From an uncultured Bryobacteraceae bacterium (GTDB lineage: Bacteria > Acidobacteriota > Terriglobia > Bryobacterales > Bryobacteraceae): 64,000 nucleotides of DNA. Position numbers and translations under genes: made by a program. The notes below the pieces were generated by a model, which made no database searches, was not told the DNA's origin, and saw only the letters and a list, made by a program, of their open reading frames with translations. The stretch is from positions 1 to 64,000 of the forward strand of contig CALDSU010000016.1 in assembly GCA_937924525.1 (NCBI GenBank). The letters run 5' to 3'. Of the stretch, positions 1-9,133 are shown piece by piece. Each line of letters opens with the position of its first letter. The first letter of the stretch is position 1.

Positions 1-258
1 GATTCGCGAACCGCCAGCGCCCCGCGCGCGCGAACCACCAAGCCCACGACTTGCCGAGGGCGCCGGACTACTCCCGAGTGCACGCCATCCGGCGGACAAC
101 AGACCAGCAGACCTTTGGCACAAACAGGGAGCGTTTGCCTCTCTGTGCCAACATGACTCAGACACCTACCCCGCCCGCAATTACTGACTTTTCAGGGGGC
201 GGAGAAGGTGAGACATCATAGTAGGCACTTTGCAGCTCCATGGAGATTCCCGCATGAT

Positions 259-330
259 CGAGTTGGCAGCCCGGAGCGAAGGGTGGGCGGGCGGAGTGAG
301 CCCGCCCGTAGCGCAGGGGCTGCCAACTCG
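259..330. repeat. 72-bp palindrome inside the IS3 remnant
   Basis: The outer arms CGAGTTGGCAGCCC (259-272) and GGGCTGCCAACTCG (317-330) are perfect inverted copies. An inner pair, GGGCGGGC (285-292) and GCCCGCCC (300-307), forms a second stem with a 7-base loop. It lies just upstream of the likely OrfA start and could be a transcription-attenuating hairpin, a REP-like unit, or a small element nested in the IS. Only the symmetry is seen; the role is inference. Confidence 0.7.
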
Positions 331-366
331 AGGCGGCCTGCGGCGCCCCCCGCCGGCGCCGAGGTT

Positions 367-900
367 GTGGCCAAGGCCCAGCGCCGCAAGTTCACCACCG
401 AGTACAAGCTCGCCATCGTGGAAGAGGCTGACCGCGCCACCGATCCGGGTGAGATCGGCTCGCTGTTGCGGCGGGAAGGTCTGTACTCGTCCCATCTGGT
501 CGAGTGGCGGCGGCTGCGCGCCGCCGGCGCCCTCAGCGCCTTGTCGAAGAAGCGGGGCCGCAAGCCGGCCCGCAACCCCCTGGCCGAGGAGAACCAGAAG
601 TTGAAGGCGCAAGTGGCCCGTCTGGAGAAGAAACTCCAGCAGGCCGAGATCATCATTGGGTTCTTCCGCTGGTACAACCACGAACACCACCACAGCGGTA
701 TCGCCATGCTCATGCCGCATATGGTTCGCGACGGGTTCGCCGCCGAGGTTCTGGACAACCGGCAGCGCGTCCTCACCGCAGCCTTCCAGCAGCATCCCGA
801 ACGCTTCGTCCGCAAACCGCCGCGCCCCGCGCCCCTGCCCGATGCCGTCTGGATCAACCCTCCCAAGCCCGGCCCGCGGGAGCCCCGAGAAACTCACTAA
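367..900 (+). pseudogene. IS3 transposase OrfA-OrfB in-frame deletion fusion
   Basis: The N-terminal part is a typical IS3 OrfA: a helix-turn-helix region (KFTTEYKLAIVEEADRAT, then LVEWRRLRAAG) followed by a leucine-zipper stretch (EENQKLKAQVARLEKKLQQA). At about position 658 it passes in frame into the extreme C-terminus of an IS3 OrfB integrase (WYNHEHHHSGI ... QHPERFVR ... VWINPP). The whole DDE catalytic core, normally about 200 residues, is missing, so the protein cannot catalyse transposition. It could still bind the ends and dimerise. The GTG at 367 is chosen because homology begins there; the frame stays open upstream to an ATG at 208. Confidence 0.75.
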
Positions 901-918
901 TTTATGTCGGCAGGTGTC

Positions 919-3428
919 TCAAAGTCGTTCACAAGTTCCGCCTGGTAGCCGGTGCGCCGGCAGAACCATGGCAGTAGGGAAGAATCGGCCAGCCGCGCCG
1001 AAAACACCCGCTAACCACCGCCCACCAGCACGCGCGCCACCGTGGCAACCGTTTGCATGCTTACGCACAGTCGTCAGGATGTCCCGCCAGTTCGATGCCA
1101 GAGGCATCTGACGGTCAATTTCCTCCAGGCGCCCGACGGCCGTCCGGAATTCCTCACAGGCAGCCACCCTGTTGCCGCGTCCCAGGTGAGCCTGGCCGAG
1201 CACGAACCTCGCGTATGCAAAGCCGGGGCGCCGTTCGGCAGGGAGTTGGCCCCTGGCGGCCAGCGACTCGTACAACTCCAGGGCGCGGCGGGCGGGAGCT
1301 ACGGCTTGAGCCGGCATCCCGGTTTCGACCAGCGCTGCCGCATAGTCTCTGGACGCCACCGCCAGCCTCTCCTGGATGCGCGAGTTCGCCGGATCGGCCT
1401 CCCGGGCCCGATCAAGCAGTTCCATGCTGCGGCGGTGGTGGGGAAGGGACTCCGGGTCGCGGCCCGAATAATCATAGACTTCCCCCAGCGCGGCGGCGTC
1501 CGCCGCCGCGTTCAGAATGATCTGGGGATCTCCTGGACTTTCTCCCAGCAGTTGCGATGAAAGTTGGGATGCTTTCAGCGCGTGCTCGAGAGCAAGGTCA
1601 AACTGATCATGTCATGGACCGCATAGATCTCGGCAATCCTGCGGTAGGCGTTGTTCACCGTGCGGCGGTAACGGCGGTCCGCGGGATTACGCGCAGACGC
1701 CTCTTGCGCCAGTTCCGCTGCACGGCAGTAGCCAGCCACTCGGAGCTTCCAATCCAAGTTGGGCGTCACCATGGCGGAGGTGAGCCGCGCGATGCCCGCC
1801 CACCAGATGCCATCGGGATCCTCCGGCCGGACGGCGCGGTATTGGTCCGCAAAACTCACCGCCTGCTCCGCGTAGCGGGGCGCCGCGTCAAACCCGCCGG
1901 TTTGGCTGTGGTATTCCGCAAGGCGGACCTGGAGGCGTGTTGCCAGCAGGAGAAGCGAGGACCGCCCGGAGCGCGCCGCCAGCGCCTGGGACAGCAGGGC
2001 TTTCGCTTGGTCCAGGCTCGCCTTGGCGCCCCCGTAATCTCCCTGGTTCGAGTGTAGGGGGTTTCCCTGGATCGTCGACAGCTCCAGATACGCGCCCGAT
2101 AGTTCTTCGAGTAACGCCACGTTGCCGCCCGTATCCTTCGAGACCGCGTCGAGGTACGCGATCGAACCATCGATCAGCTTCTTGCGCAGAGGCAGCGTGG
2201 CGGGAATGGCGGCCAACTCGGCCTGAATCTCGAAGATGACGGTGTGAACGAGCTGCTGTGCATGTTCGAATCGCTTGGCGTCTCGCTGCACCTGCCGGAA
2301 CCAGAACCCCACGCCCAATCCCAAGGCGATCGTGAGAACGGCAGTGCTGAGGACCGGTACCCAGTGGCGCTGGAGATAGCGGCTCAGCAGGTACGGCGCG
2401 CTCGGCGGGACAGCGAGGACGGGTAGCCCTTCCAGGTACCGGCCGAGGTCCGCCTCCAATTCAGCGGCCGAGGCGTAGCGGTGAGCTGGATTCTCCGCCA
2501 TTGCCTTCGTGACCATGGCATCCAGGTCACGCGGGATGCCGCGGATGGCGCGGCTGGGCGGCGGCGGTTGAAATTCCATGGCGTGCCGGACCGCCTCGGC
2601 CTGGCCTACGCCCTTTCGCCGCCTTGGATTCATCCCGGTCAGCAGTTCGTAGAGAACCAGCCCGAGCGCATACACATCCGACGCCAGCGTGAGCGAGTCG
2701 TTCCGAAGCTGTTCCGGACTGGCGTAGTGCAGCGACATCGGCTGAAGCAGCGTTCCGGTGGCTTCCGGCATCTCCGGCACGACTGGCCGCGCGATTCCGA
2801 AGTCGAGAATCTTCACGGCGCCGTCGCTGGTCACCAGGATATTGCTGGGCTTCAGGTCACAGTGCAAGATCAGGTATTGGTGCGCATGCGAAACGGCCGC
2901 GCAAACCCCGCAAAACAGGCGGAGGCGCTCCCGGAGTCCAAGCTGGCGGCAGTAGTCCGTAATTGGCACGCCGCGCACCAGTTCCATCACGAAGTAGCGC
3001 CGGCCTGCGTGGATGCCGCCATCGAGCAGGCGAACAATCCCCGGGTGTTCCAGCCGCGCCAGTAACTGACGTTCCTGAATGAAGCGGCGCTCGCTCTCCG
3101 GCGTAAACATGGCTCCGCCGGCGATCTTGAGGGCCACCTCCCGGCGGAATTCCCCGTCGGCCCGTTCAGCACGGTACACCAGACCCATTCCGCCACACCC
3201 TAGTTGTTCGAGCAGGCGGTAGTGCCCGATCATTGCGCCGGGTTGCACGGTGGACTCACCGGGCGGCGTCAGGAAGCCGCCCGCGGCCTCGAGCGCCGCC
3301 AGCAGGGTTTCCACTTCTCCGCGCCGGCCAGGCTCCAACTCTTCGAGCAGAGCCTTGCGCTCGGCGGCCGGCGCCTCTTCCACTCGCGCGAACGCTTCCC
3401 GGACCAGCGTCCAAGTCTCGGCAACCAT
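919..3428 (-). pseudogene. Receptor-type Ser/Thr protein kinase with TPR tail, frameshifted
   Basis: Hanks-type kinase of the acidobacterial class that sits next to an ECF sigma factor. From the ATG at 3428 (MVAETWTLVREAF) the kinase domain shows the glycine loop GCGGMG, VALK, catalytic HCDLKPSN (HRD changed to HCD) and DFG. A single membrane span (LSTAVLTIALGLGVGFWF) and TPR-like helices follow. The first frame stops at 1575, but the homologous reading continues in another frame (FDLALEHALKASQLS ... SMELLDRAREADPANS) to a stop at 919. The shift is one base near 1597-1612. Either the C-terminal TPR part is lost or this is a sequencing error; nearby genes show similar lesions. The kinase domain itself is intact. 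Confidence 0.8.
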
Positions 3429-3444
3429 GGTACATGGTACGTCC

Positions 3445-3963
3445 CTACATTGGTTCCTGGTGCATTCCGGACGCATCTCCACCGGACATGCCGTGCAGAC
3501 GCCGCGCCAGCCACGCCCGCGCGACCGTCCAATTCCGGCTGACCGCCTGCGGAGAGCAGCCGAGAATCTCAGCGGTCTCCTCCAGGGTCAATCCGGTAAA
3601 GTAGCGCCATTCCACCACGCGTGCCCGACTAGGGTCCATCTGCGCCAGTTCGTCGAGGGCGGCGTTCAGCGCGACGACCTCCAGGTCGGGTTCGGTGGCG
3701 ATGGTGAGCGCCAGATCCAGGTTCACGGCCACCGACCCGGCGCCGCGCTTGGCCGCGAGGCGCTTCCGTGCGTCGTCCACGAGGATACGGCGCATGGCCT
3801 TGGCGGCAGCTCCGAAGAAGTGGGCGCGCCCCTGCCAACTGAGGCGATTCTGATCCACCAGGCGAAGGTACGCCTCGTGCACCAGCGCCGTGGTCCCAAG
3901 GAGGTGCCCGGGGCGCTCATGGCGCATCAGGCTCTGAGCAAGGGTCCGAAACTCGGAGTACAC
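3445..3963 (-). CDS. ECF-type RNA polymerase sigma factor (TIGR02999-like)
   Basis: A 172-residue sigma factor with region 2 (EAYLRLVDQ, HFFGAAAKAMRRILVDDAR) and region 4 with its helix-turn-helix (LTLEETAEILGCSPQAVSRNW). It lies 16 bp upstream of the kinase start on the same strand, the usual acidobacterial pairing in which kinase and sigma factor form one signalling unit. The GTG at 3963 is the only ordinary start. The reading frame remains open upstream and encodes LLNRWTAGEHHAFEELV, which matches the normal family N-terminus, back to an in-frame stop near 4041 with no ATG, GTG or TTG. The true start may therefore be CTG or ATC, or the original start codon is mutated. Confidence 0.85.
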   Translation of the reverse strand: MYSEFRTLAQSLMRHERPGHLLGTTALVHEAYLRLVDQNRLSWQGRAHFFGAAAKAMRRILVDDARKRLAAKRGAGSVAVNLDLALTIATEPDLEVVALNAALDELAQMDPSRARVVEWRYFTGLTLEETAEILGCSPQAVSRNWTVARAWLARRLHGMSGGDASGMHQEPM

Positions 3964-4106
3964 GACGAGAACCAGTTCCTCGAAGGCGTGGTGTTCGCCT
4001 GCCGTCCATCGGTTCAGTAAATCAGTGATTGACCGGCGACGAGAATCTCAATTATTTGCGCGACCTCTAGTAGGAAGACACACTGTCGGGCGGCTTAGAG
4101 AGATCT

Positions 4107-4597
4107 ATGCGTGGTAGCAATGGTGGTACCGTGACTGGAACATCGGGCGATGGCGTAGCATTCTCACGCGCTGGCTTCAGGATGCTTTTAGTACTGGCGA
4201 TGGGCTGGGCAGCATCACCCGCCAGTGCCGCGACCCTTTACGATGCGGTTAGCGAATTCACCCTAGCAGCAAACCCGAACGGGGTCTGGAGCTACGGCAC
4301 CAATTCGTGAACGGGAGGGAGCTTCTCGGCGTTCACGAACTCGTCCGCCTACGCCGTCAGCCTCGACTACTGGCTGGCGACACGGTTCAGTTCCGGTTGG
4401 ACTCGACGCAGTTTTTCGAAAACACGCAAGGCCGTCCGGACCTGGATATCCAAGGGGATTCGATCGGGCCGCGGCTGAATATCCTGGCCCCCACGGGTGG
4501 GAATCCGGTGCCCGAACCCTCCACCCTAAGCCTCCTGTCACTGGCCCTCGGAGCACTGTTCGCCGGCAACCGCCTCGTGCGGAGGCGACAGCCCTGA
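4107..4597 (+). pseudogene. PEP-CTERM exported protein, disrupted
   Basis: The N-terminal signal peptide region (MLLVLAMGWAASPASA) and a mature start (ATLYDAVSEFTLAANPNGVW) occur in one frame. That frame hits TGA at about 4308. The same frame beyond the stop still reads like protein (GGSFSAFTNSSAYAVSLDYW), then a frame change leads to the C-terminal sorting signal VPEPSTLSLLSLALGALFAG with a basic tail RRRQP. The gene therefore has at least one in-frame stop and one frameshift. PEP-CTERM proteins are exported and processed by exosortase; no exosortase is seen in this window. Confidence 0.7.
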
Positions 4598-4746
4598 TTT
4601 CACCGGGCAGGCGTGACGCCGGTACTCATGCCTGGCCACGCCACCGGTCAGTCCTCACACGACCCCAAAATTTCGCGAAGAAGATGCTAGCAGTGTGCGC
4701 TATGAGCTTCTAGAACGCATTTCCCCCATCGGACCTGGAAGTAGAG

Positions 4747-5510
4747 ATGGCTAGACTCAACCCGCGCGTGCTCGTATCTCTCGCTTTCGCGACTGCCCTT
4801 AGCTCTCCTGCCGCAACCATCGTCTTGCAGGACGGAACGTTTTCCAACACGGATTGGACGACGACCCTCATCCGCCAAAATGGCAGCATCACGGGTGTGG
4901 CCGCCAGAGAGCCTCTGGCGGCAATCCCGGGGCTTACTGGCAGCAAACCATCTCATGGTCCCAAATCCCGAGTCCGTCCAGGCATTCGATCCTCATAGCG
5001 AGCTTCGGACCCCTGGTTTTCGATCCGTCAACAACGGGCGCGATTCTCAGCATTCAGATTGAGTACGACCTGGCCCGGATCGCCGGGTCCTCGAACTTCA
5101 CCGACACCGGAGGCTACCTCCCGTACCTGCTACAGGGCGGCAACATGTTCTTCCTGGCTGCGGGTGTCCAAAACCTCGCAGACAACTTGAACTGGACGCC
5201 GCACTCGCATCTCAGCACAGCGGCATCGGACTGTAGCCCCGTGGGAGGATTTGGTTCCGGCAGCCCGGACTTCTCTGCATCGGGGACGCCGATCACCATC
5301 GGATACCGGGTGTTCCTGGTCTTGATCTGTCCCGCTGGTTTATCTTTCTGCGCCGGTAGCGTGGCTTCTGGTCTGGATAACTTCAAGGTCACGATCACGA
5401 CCGTTGACGCCACGTCCGATGTGCCCGAGCCGTCCACGACGGTCTTGGTCTCACTCGGCCTCGCCCTGGCGGCTTACAGGCTCCGTTCCCGCACCGGCCC
5501 GCGCAGGTGA
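4747..5510 (+). pseudogene. PEP-CTERM exported protein, single frameshift
   Basis: The ATG at 4747 begins a signal peptide (VLVSLAFATALSSPAA) followed by TIVLQDGTFSNTDWTTTLI. The reading moves to another frame at about 4908-4914 (AAREP becomes SGGNPGAYWQQTISW, consistent with one extra C). It then continues to the PEP-CTERM signal DVPEPSTTVLVSLGLALAAY with a basic tail at 5510. The body has a putative beta-sandwich composition rich in Gly, Ser and Asn. A one-base sequencing error would restore a 254-residue protein, so the call of pseudogene is provisional. It is the second broken PEP-CTERM gene in tandem. Confidence 0.7.
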
Positions 5511-5663
5511 TTTTCCAGTTACCGCGACCGGACAGCAAAATCATCTTTGGCAAGCCTCGAGAAAAAATCTGCACGGAGTCCTCACGACCATTGGTGCGGG
5601 ACGACTACCGCGCCCCATGCCATCGCGCTGCTGGGTTCAGCACCCCAAACCTCGCTTCCGTCA

Positions 5664-5930
5664 CTACCCACGCAACGCGGAGAGCGCCTCGCCGGCTTCC
5701 TGCTCCACCTTCTGATGCAGGCCGTTGCCGTGCGCATCCATGGTGACGATCGGGGCGAACTGGTTCTCCTTCAGATGCGACATCGCTTCGGGAATTCCGA
5801 ACTCGATCAGATGGACCCCCAGCACCTTCTCCACCGTCCGCGCGTAATACTGCGCCGCGCCGCCGATGCCGTTTAGGTACGCCGCGCCGTGCTCCTTGAG
5901 CGCCGCCAGCGTCTTGGCGCCCATACCGGG
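5664..5930 (-). pseudogene. Class I fumarate hydratase beta-domain fragment
   Basis: The reading MGAKTLAALKEHGAAYLNG, GGAAQYYAR, FGIPEAM and VTMDAHGN is the C-terminal end of the Fe-S hydro-lyase beta domain found in class I fumarases and L(+)-tartrate dehydratase. About 85 residues remain. An in-frame stop lies just upstream of the homology (near 5943), and the neighbouring sequence is transposase. The remaining four fifths of the enzyme is absent, so this is a remnant, probably left by an insertion or deletion event. Confidence 0.8.
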
Positions 5931-5978
5931 GGTGTCCCTGGCTCAGTGGGAAGTTGAGAGCGGCGGGTCCTGGTTATC

Positions 5979-6305
5979 TTACGCCACCGCCTGCCGGGTG
6001 GCTGGCTGCGATCCATCGAGGATCGCTTTGAGGGCCCACAGATCCTTGTAGCCCATGATCTTCTGGAACGACTTTTCGCCCTCAAGAAAGGCGGCCGCCG
6101 ACCAGCGCGCCGGCATTCCGGGCCGCCAACGGCAGACTCGCCGCGTGCGGCTGCGGACTCCCGAGTGCGGGTTGTCCACCACGCTGCCGGTGGCGAGACA
6201 GCGATGCAGCGAGCGCGGCACCTCGAGCCGATTGATGGTGAAGCACTCCTCCAGACCTCCCAACAAGGACCGCGCCGCCTCCGGATCGCCGTGCTCTAGC
6301 CACAC
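5979..6305 (-). pseudogene. IS256 (mutator)-type transposase C-terminal fragment
   Basis: The last 110 or so codons of a mutator-type transposase: WLEHGDPEAARSLLGGLEEC, FTINRLEVPRSLHRCLAT, HSGVRSRTRRVCRWR and EKSFQKIMGYKDLWALKAIL. The usual TNIIES-like motif reads TGSVVDNP here. No N-terminal or DDE region is present. Upstream, the frame runs straight into a ParB-like reading (CAEVAPGVETRQIA), so the junction at about 6306 is a recombination or insertion scar. Confidence 0.75.
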
Positions 6306-6589
6306 CGCGATCTGCCGGGTTTCCACCCCTGGCGCAACTTCCGCGCAATTGAGCGGAAGTCCCAATCTCACCTTTGCCCCTGGCGGTTTCTAATCTCCGC
6401 TTCGCTGGCTTTTCCGATGGCGACGCGCTCGGAGGGAGTGAAGTCCTTCCGGATCTCGTTTTCCGCATACTCGCCGGCCAGGATGCTCGACACCCGCACG
6501 ATGCGCACGGCGATCGTGCCCTGCTCGGCTAGCGCGCGCTCGCCGAGGCCTCGCTTGGACTCCGCCCACGTCGAGCGGCCAAGGTCCAT
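6306..6589 (-). pseudogene. ParB-like domain fragment, frameshifted
   Basis: The reading VSSILAGEYAENEIRKDFTP, SERVAIGKASEAEIRNRQGQ followed, after a frame change near 6368, by LPLNCAEVAPGVETRQIA resembles the middle of ParB N-terminal-domain proteins of the mobile-element or DNA-modification type. The beginning (the LVDG-HR-LA part) is not recognisable and the end is replaced by the transposase tail. The recognition is from the ENxIRKDFTPSERVAIxKA pattern and is family-level only. Confidence 0.55.
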
Positions 6590-6599
6590 GCAGGAGGAA

Positions 6600-7310
6600 G
6601 AGCAGAGATCGCGCTCGGCAAAGACGCTGGCAAGTGTCTTTGGCCGGGGCAGGTTGGACTCTTTGAGATGTGATGCCAGTTCGCCAGGCGTGGCTGAGCA
6701 GATCTTATATTTGTCGGTTGGCTGGATGAGCTGTTGTGCGTCGCTGAGGCGGCGCGTGGTCGTGTGTCAGTGATTGGTAGCGGTCAACGGATTTTCCATT
6801 CCGCTGAAAGCTTGCGTGAGTTCGGTGCCGAGCTGATTTGGGCGGTCGAATCAGGCGTGCAACTAGGCGAGGGCTCGCCATAACTGACGGTGTCCCGTCC
6901 GTAGTTGAACGTGGAAGCTGCGGTTCCCCCTGATTCTGAATAGAATCGGGGTGACAAAACCTTGGAAAGGAGAACCGCCGTGAAACGGCGCTACCACCAG
7001 ATAGAAAAACAGGGGAAGGTCGGCGCGCGGAAGCGGGCCGGGTTTCTGGTTCGCAACGGCCTCGAGGGTCACCTCAAAACCGGCCAACGAGCGTGAGGCG
7101 GTACAAAAGTTGTGATACCTTGCCGGAGGGGTTTCCGGCAAATAATCCTGGCCTCTTCGGGAGTGCGGCGCATATACAGAAATCCCTCGGCTGGAGGGTA
7201 CGGCAACGCTGGGAAGCGACCGGAGGAGCGCCAGATCGAGTGGCGGAATGGCGGGGGCGGCGCGAACCGCCCCGCGCGGCAGCCATTCTGGCTGGAAAGC
7301 GGTAAATAGA
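6600..7310. other. Gene-poor stretch between element remnants
   Basis: No gene longer than a short ORF can be supported here on either strand. The stretch holds the 38-codon ORF listed separately (6980-7096) and ends at the probable left end of an IS3 element. It most likely consists of decayed mobile-element or flanking DNA. Confidence 0.5.
6980..7096 (+). CDS. Short ORF with good ribosome binding site, unknown
   Basis: A 38-residue reading (MKRRYHQIEKQGKVGARKRA ... HLKTGQRA) starts at GTG 6980 and is preceded at 6966-6972 by AAAGGAG with 7-8 bases of spacing. It is very basic (about 10 Lys or Arg). It could be a genuine small protein or the first codons of a broken element gene. I do not recognise it. 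The strong ribosome binding site is the only evidence beyond the open frame. Confidence 0.3.
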   Translation: MKRRYHQIEKQGKVGARKRAGFLVRNGLEGHLKTGQRA

Positions 7311-7640
7311 AGTGGACCCCAATATTTGGACTGGCCGGATCAGTGGGTTGGCGGCATGGAGAATGGAGAGAAGCCGTGCCGAGAACGCGAAAGACATACC
7401 CGGCGAGCCTGAAGGCGAAGATGGCCTTGGAGGCGATCCGGGGCACGCGGACAGCCGCGGAGGTCGCCAAGGTCTATGACGCGCGGCCGAATCTGGTGGC
7501 GACGTGGAAGAAGCAGGCTCTGGAGCAGATGCCGTCGATCTTTGCTGGCGCCGTGGCGCGACCGGACTCGGATCCCGAAAAGGATGCCCTGTACCAGGAA
7601 ATCGGGAAGCTGAAAGTGGAGCTGACTTCTTAAAGAAGTT
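7311..7640 (+). mobile_element. IS3-family left-end fragment with orfA
   Basis: A left end of the form TGGACCCCAATATTTGGACT starts near 7313, and the ORF beginning at GTG 7376 encodes an IS3 OrfA: VPRTRKTYPASLKAKMALEA, LVATWKKQALEQMPSIFAG, KDALYQEIGKLKVEL. This is 85 residues and it ends at TAA 7631. The next few bases give FLKK in the adjacent frame, where OrfA proteins normally read LDFLKKK. No orfB follows; the sequence passes into a histidine kinase gene instead. Confidence 0.7.
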
Positions 7641-8310
7641 CTTTGCGTTCGCCGCTGGGCGTCTGGTCGTTGACGAACGCCAGCAACGTTTACAAACTGC
7701 CCAACTGAACCTGGAACTGATAGCCGCCCGACAGGACCTGGACCGCGCCGCGGAGGAGCGCGAACGGTTACGGATTGCCCGCGATTTGCACGATACGCTG
7801 GGACACCACCTGACCGCCTTGGCTGCCACTTGGACCTCGCGCAGCGGATCCCGTGGGAGCGCGGTGGTGAGGTGCTGAAACGATCCCACCTGCTTGCAAG
7901 GTTGCTGCTGTGCGACCTTCGCCAAACGGTGAGCGAAATGCGCCAGACCAAAGATATGGCGGCTCCACAACTCGCCGAAGCTCTGGCCCAGATGGCGGAG
8001 CGGCTTGAGGGGGCAGTTCAAGTGGAAGTCCGAGTCGATCCAGCCGCCGCGCAGATCGAACGCAAAACCGGTGAGGCGCTTCTGCAAGCTGCGCGAGAGG
8101 GTGTCACCAAGGCATTGCGCCACGCCGGCGCTCGCCGGGTCTCCGTTCTGTGGGAGCAATTAGAGAATCATTGGTTCCTCACGATCACCGACAACGGCCG
8201 CGCCGTTGCCCCCGTCGAGCCGGGTAACGGACGAAAAGGCATCCAGGAAAGATCCAGGGAAACTGGGGGGCGAACTCCACATCGTCCATCAAGCGCGGAC
8301 TAGCCCTGCG
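7641..8310 (+). pseudogene. NarL-type sensor histidine kinase remnant
   Basis: This is the cytoplasmic half of a HisKA_3 sensor kinase, joined directly behind the IS3 fragment. The coiled-coil linker and phospho-acceptor box ERLRIARDLHDTLGHHLTAL are in one frame. The reading moves to a second frame near 7830 (LDLAQRIPWERGG ... LLLCDLRQTVSEMRQ), through a HATPase-like region (LLQAAREGVTKALRHAGA, TDNGRAVAPVEPGNG). A third frame is needed near 8262 for the family G-box end (GGELHIVHQ). The membrane sensor part is missing. At 8345-8385 a reading IRLLLMEHQALIV may be the start of a partner response regulator. Several lesions make this a clear pseudogene. Confidence 0.75.
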
Positions 8311-8399
8311 ACTTCGTTGTGCCGGCAGTGGCTGAGGTGCGGTCTTGATTCGCCTCCTGTTGATGGAGCATCAAGCACTCATCGTAAACCCAAGCGTGA

Positions 8400-8535
8400 A
8401 CATGGAAGTGACGGGCGTGCGTTTATGATCCCGGTAGATCACTTCGTAGAGCGGATCAACGGCCGTGTCGTCGAAGGAGAGGTGCCGACCTCATCTACGC
8501 CAAGCAGACCGACATTGGCGCAGTATCGTGGCGCG
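8400..8535 (-). pseudogene. Probable IstB-like ATPase fragment (IS21 type)
   Basis: On the minus strand, NVGLLGVDEVG in one frame and LSFDDTAVDPLYEVIYRDHK in the next frame together resemble the Walker B and following segment of IstB-like helper ATPases, which usually read LLIxDExGYLxxDxxAxxLLYxVVxRRYE. No P-loop or C-terminal part is found. The identification rests on about 30 residues across a frame change and is tentative. Confidence 0.4.
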
Positions 8536-8619
8536 GTCGCAAAGCCGTCATACGGAGGACAAAGACCTCGGCGTTCCTCGAGGTACCCGGGCCAGAGTGG
8601 GTACCGGAGGTAGCTCTCC

Positions 8620-9133
8620 CCACCGGCCATCCATTGTCACGTCCCGCAGCAAGCACCGAACGGCCGACACCAGCCGCCAGTTCGTCACTACCCGTGGCGG
8701 GCGCCGGCTAGCAATCTCCGCAGAACACTCCGGCGCTCGACCCGCGGCTTGAACATAACGGCTCTTCCCAGTATTTTCAACGCTGAATGGACCACTGGAT
8801 TTCCGACGCAGCATGAGGTAAACCCAACATTCTCCGGACGCGCCCAGTTAGCGCGAGCCGACGCTGCTGCTCGGGTCATCGTCGGGGACGAACGCGTGTT
8901 CGACGGTCGCGCTCGTGTGGCCTGGGGGAGGCGGGATCGACAGCCGGCGACTTAGATTGCTGTGCCATCGAGAATAACCGCGGAGAACTGCAGAACAGCT
9001 TCTCCGTCTCCCATCGTCACGGGAATCACCCGGAGCGTCCCTGCGCAACAGAGCAAAGGCGCCGGGTGGCGCCTGGCTCGCGGCGGCGGTTGGCATCGTT
9101 GGCGAGCAGAGTCGCGCATTCTGGCGCCCACGC
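8620..9133. other. Gene-free stretch before the flagellar block
   Basis: About 510 bases with only short unrelated readings on both strands. No promoter, hairpin or gene could be supported. It marks the change from the decayed region to the intact flagellar operon. Confidence 0.5.

Larger units (their letters stand above)
155..927 (+). mobile_element. IS3-family element, internally deleted
   Basis: An IS3-type element reduced to about 0.77 kb. Imperfect inverted repeats are visible at the ends: GACTCAGACACCTACC near 155 and, reading the minus strand inward from about 927, GACTTTGAGACACCTGCC. The similarity continues inward for about 30 more bases, with AATTACTGACTTTTCAGGGG matching AATTAGTGAGTTTCTCGGGG. 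Between the ends lies one ORF joining the OrfA start to the OrfB end. The exact end bases and any target duplication could not be fixed by eye. Confidence 0.6.
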
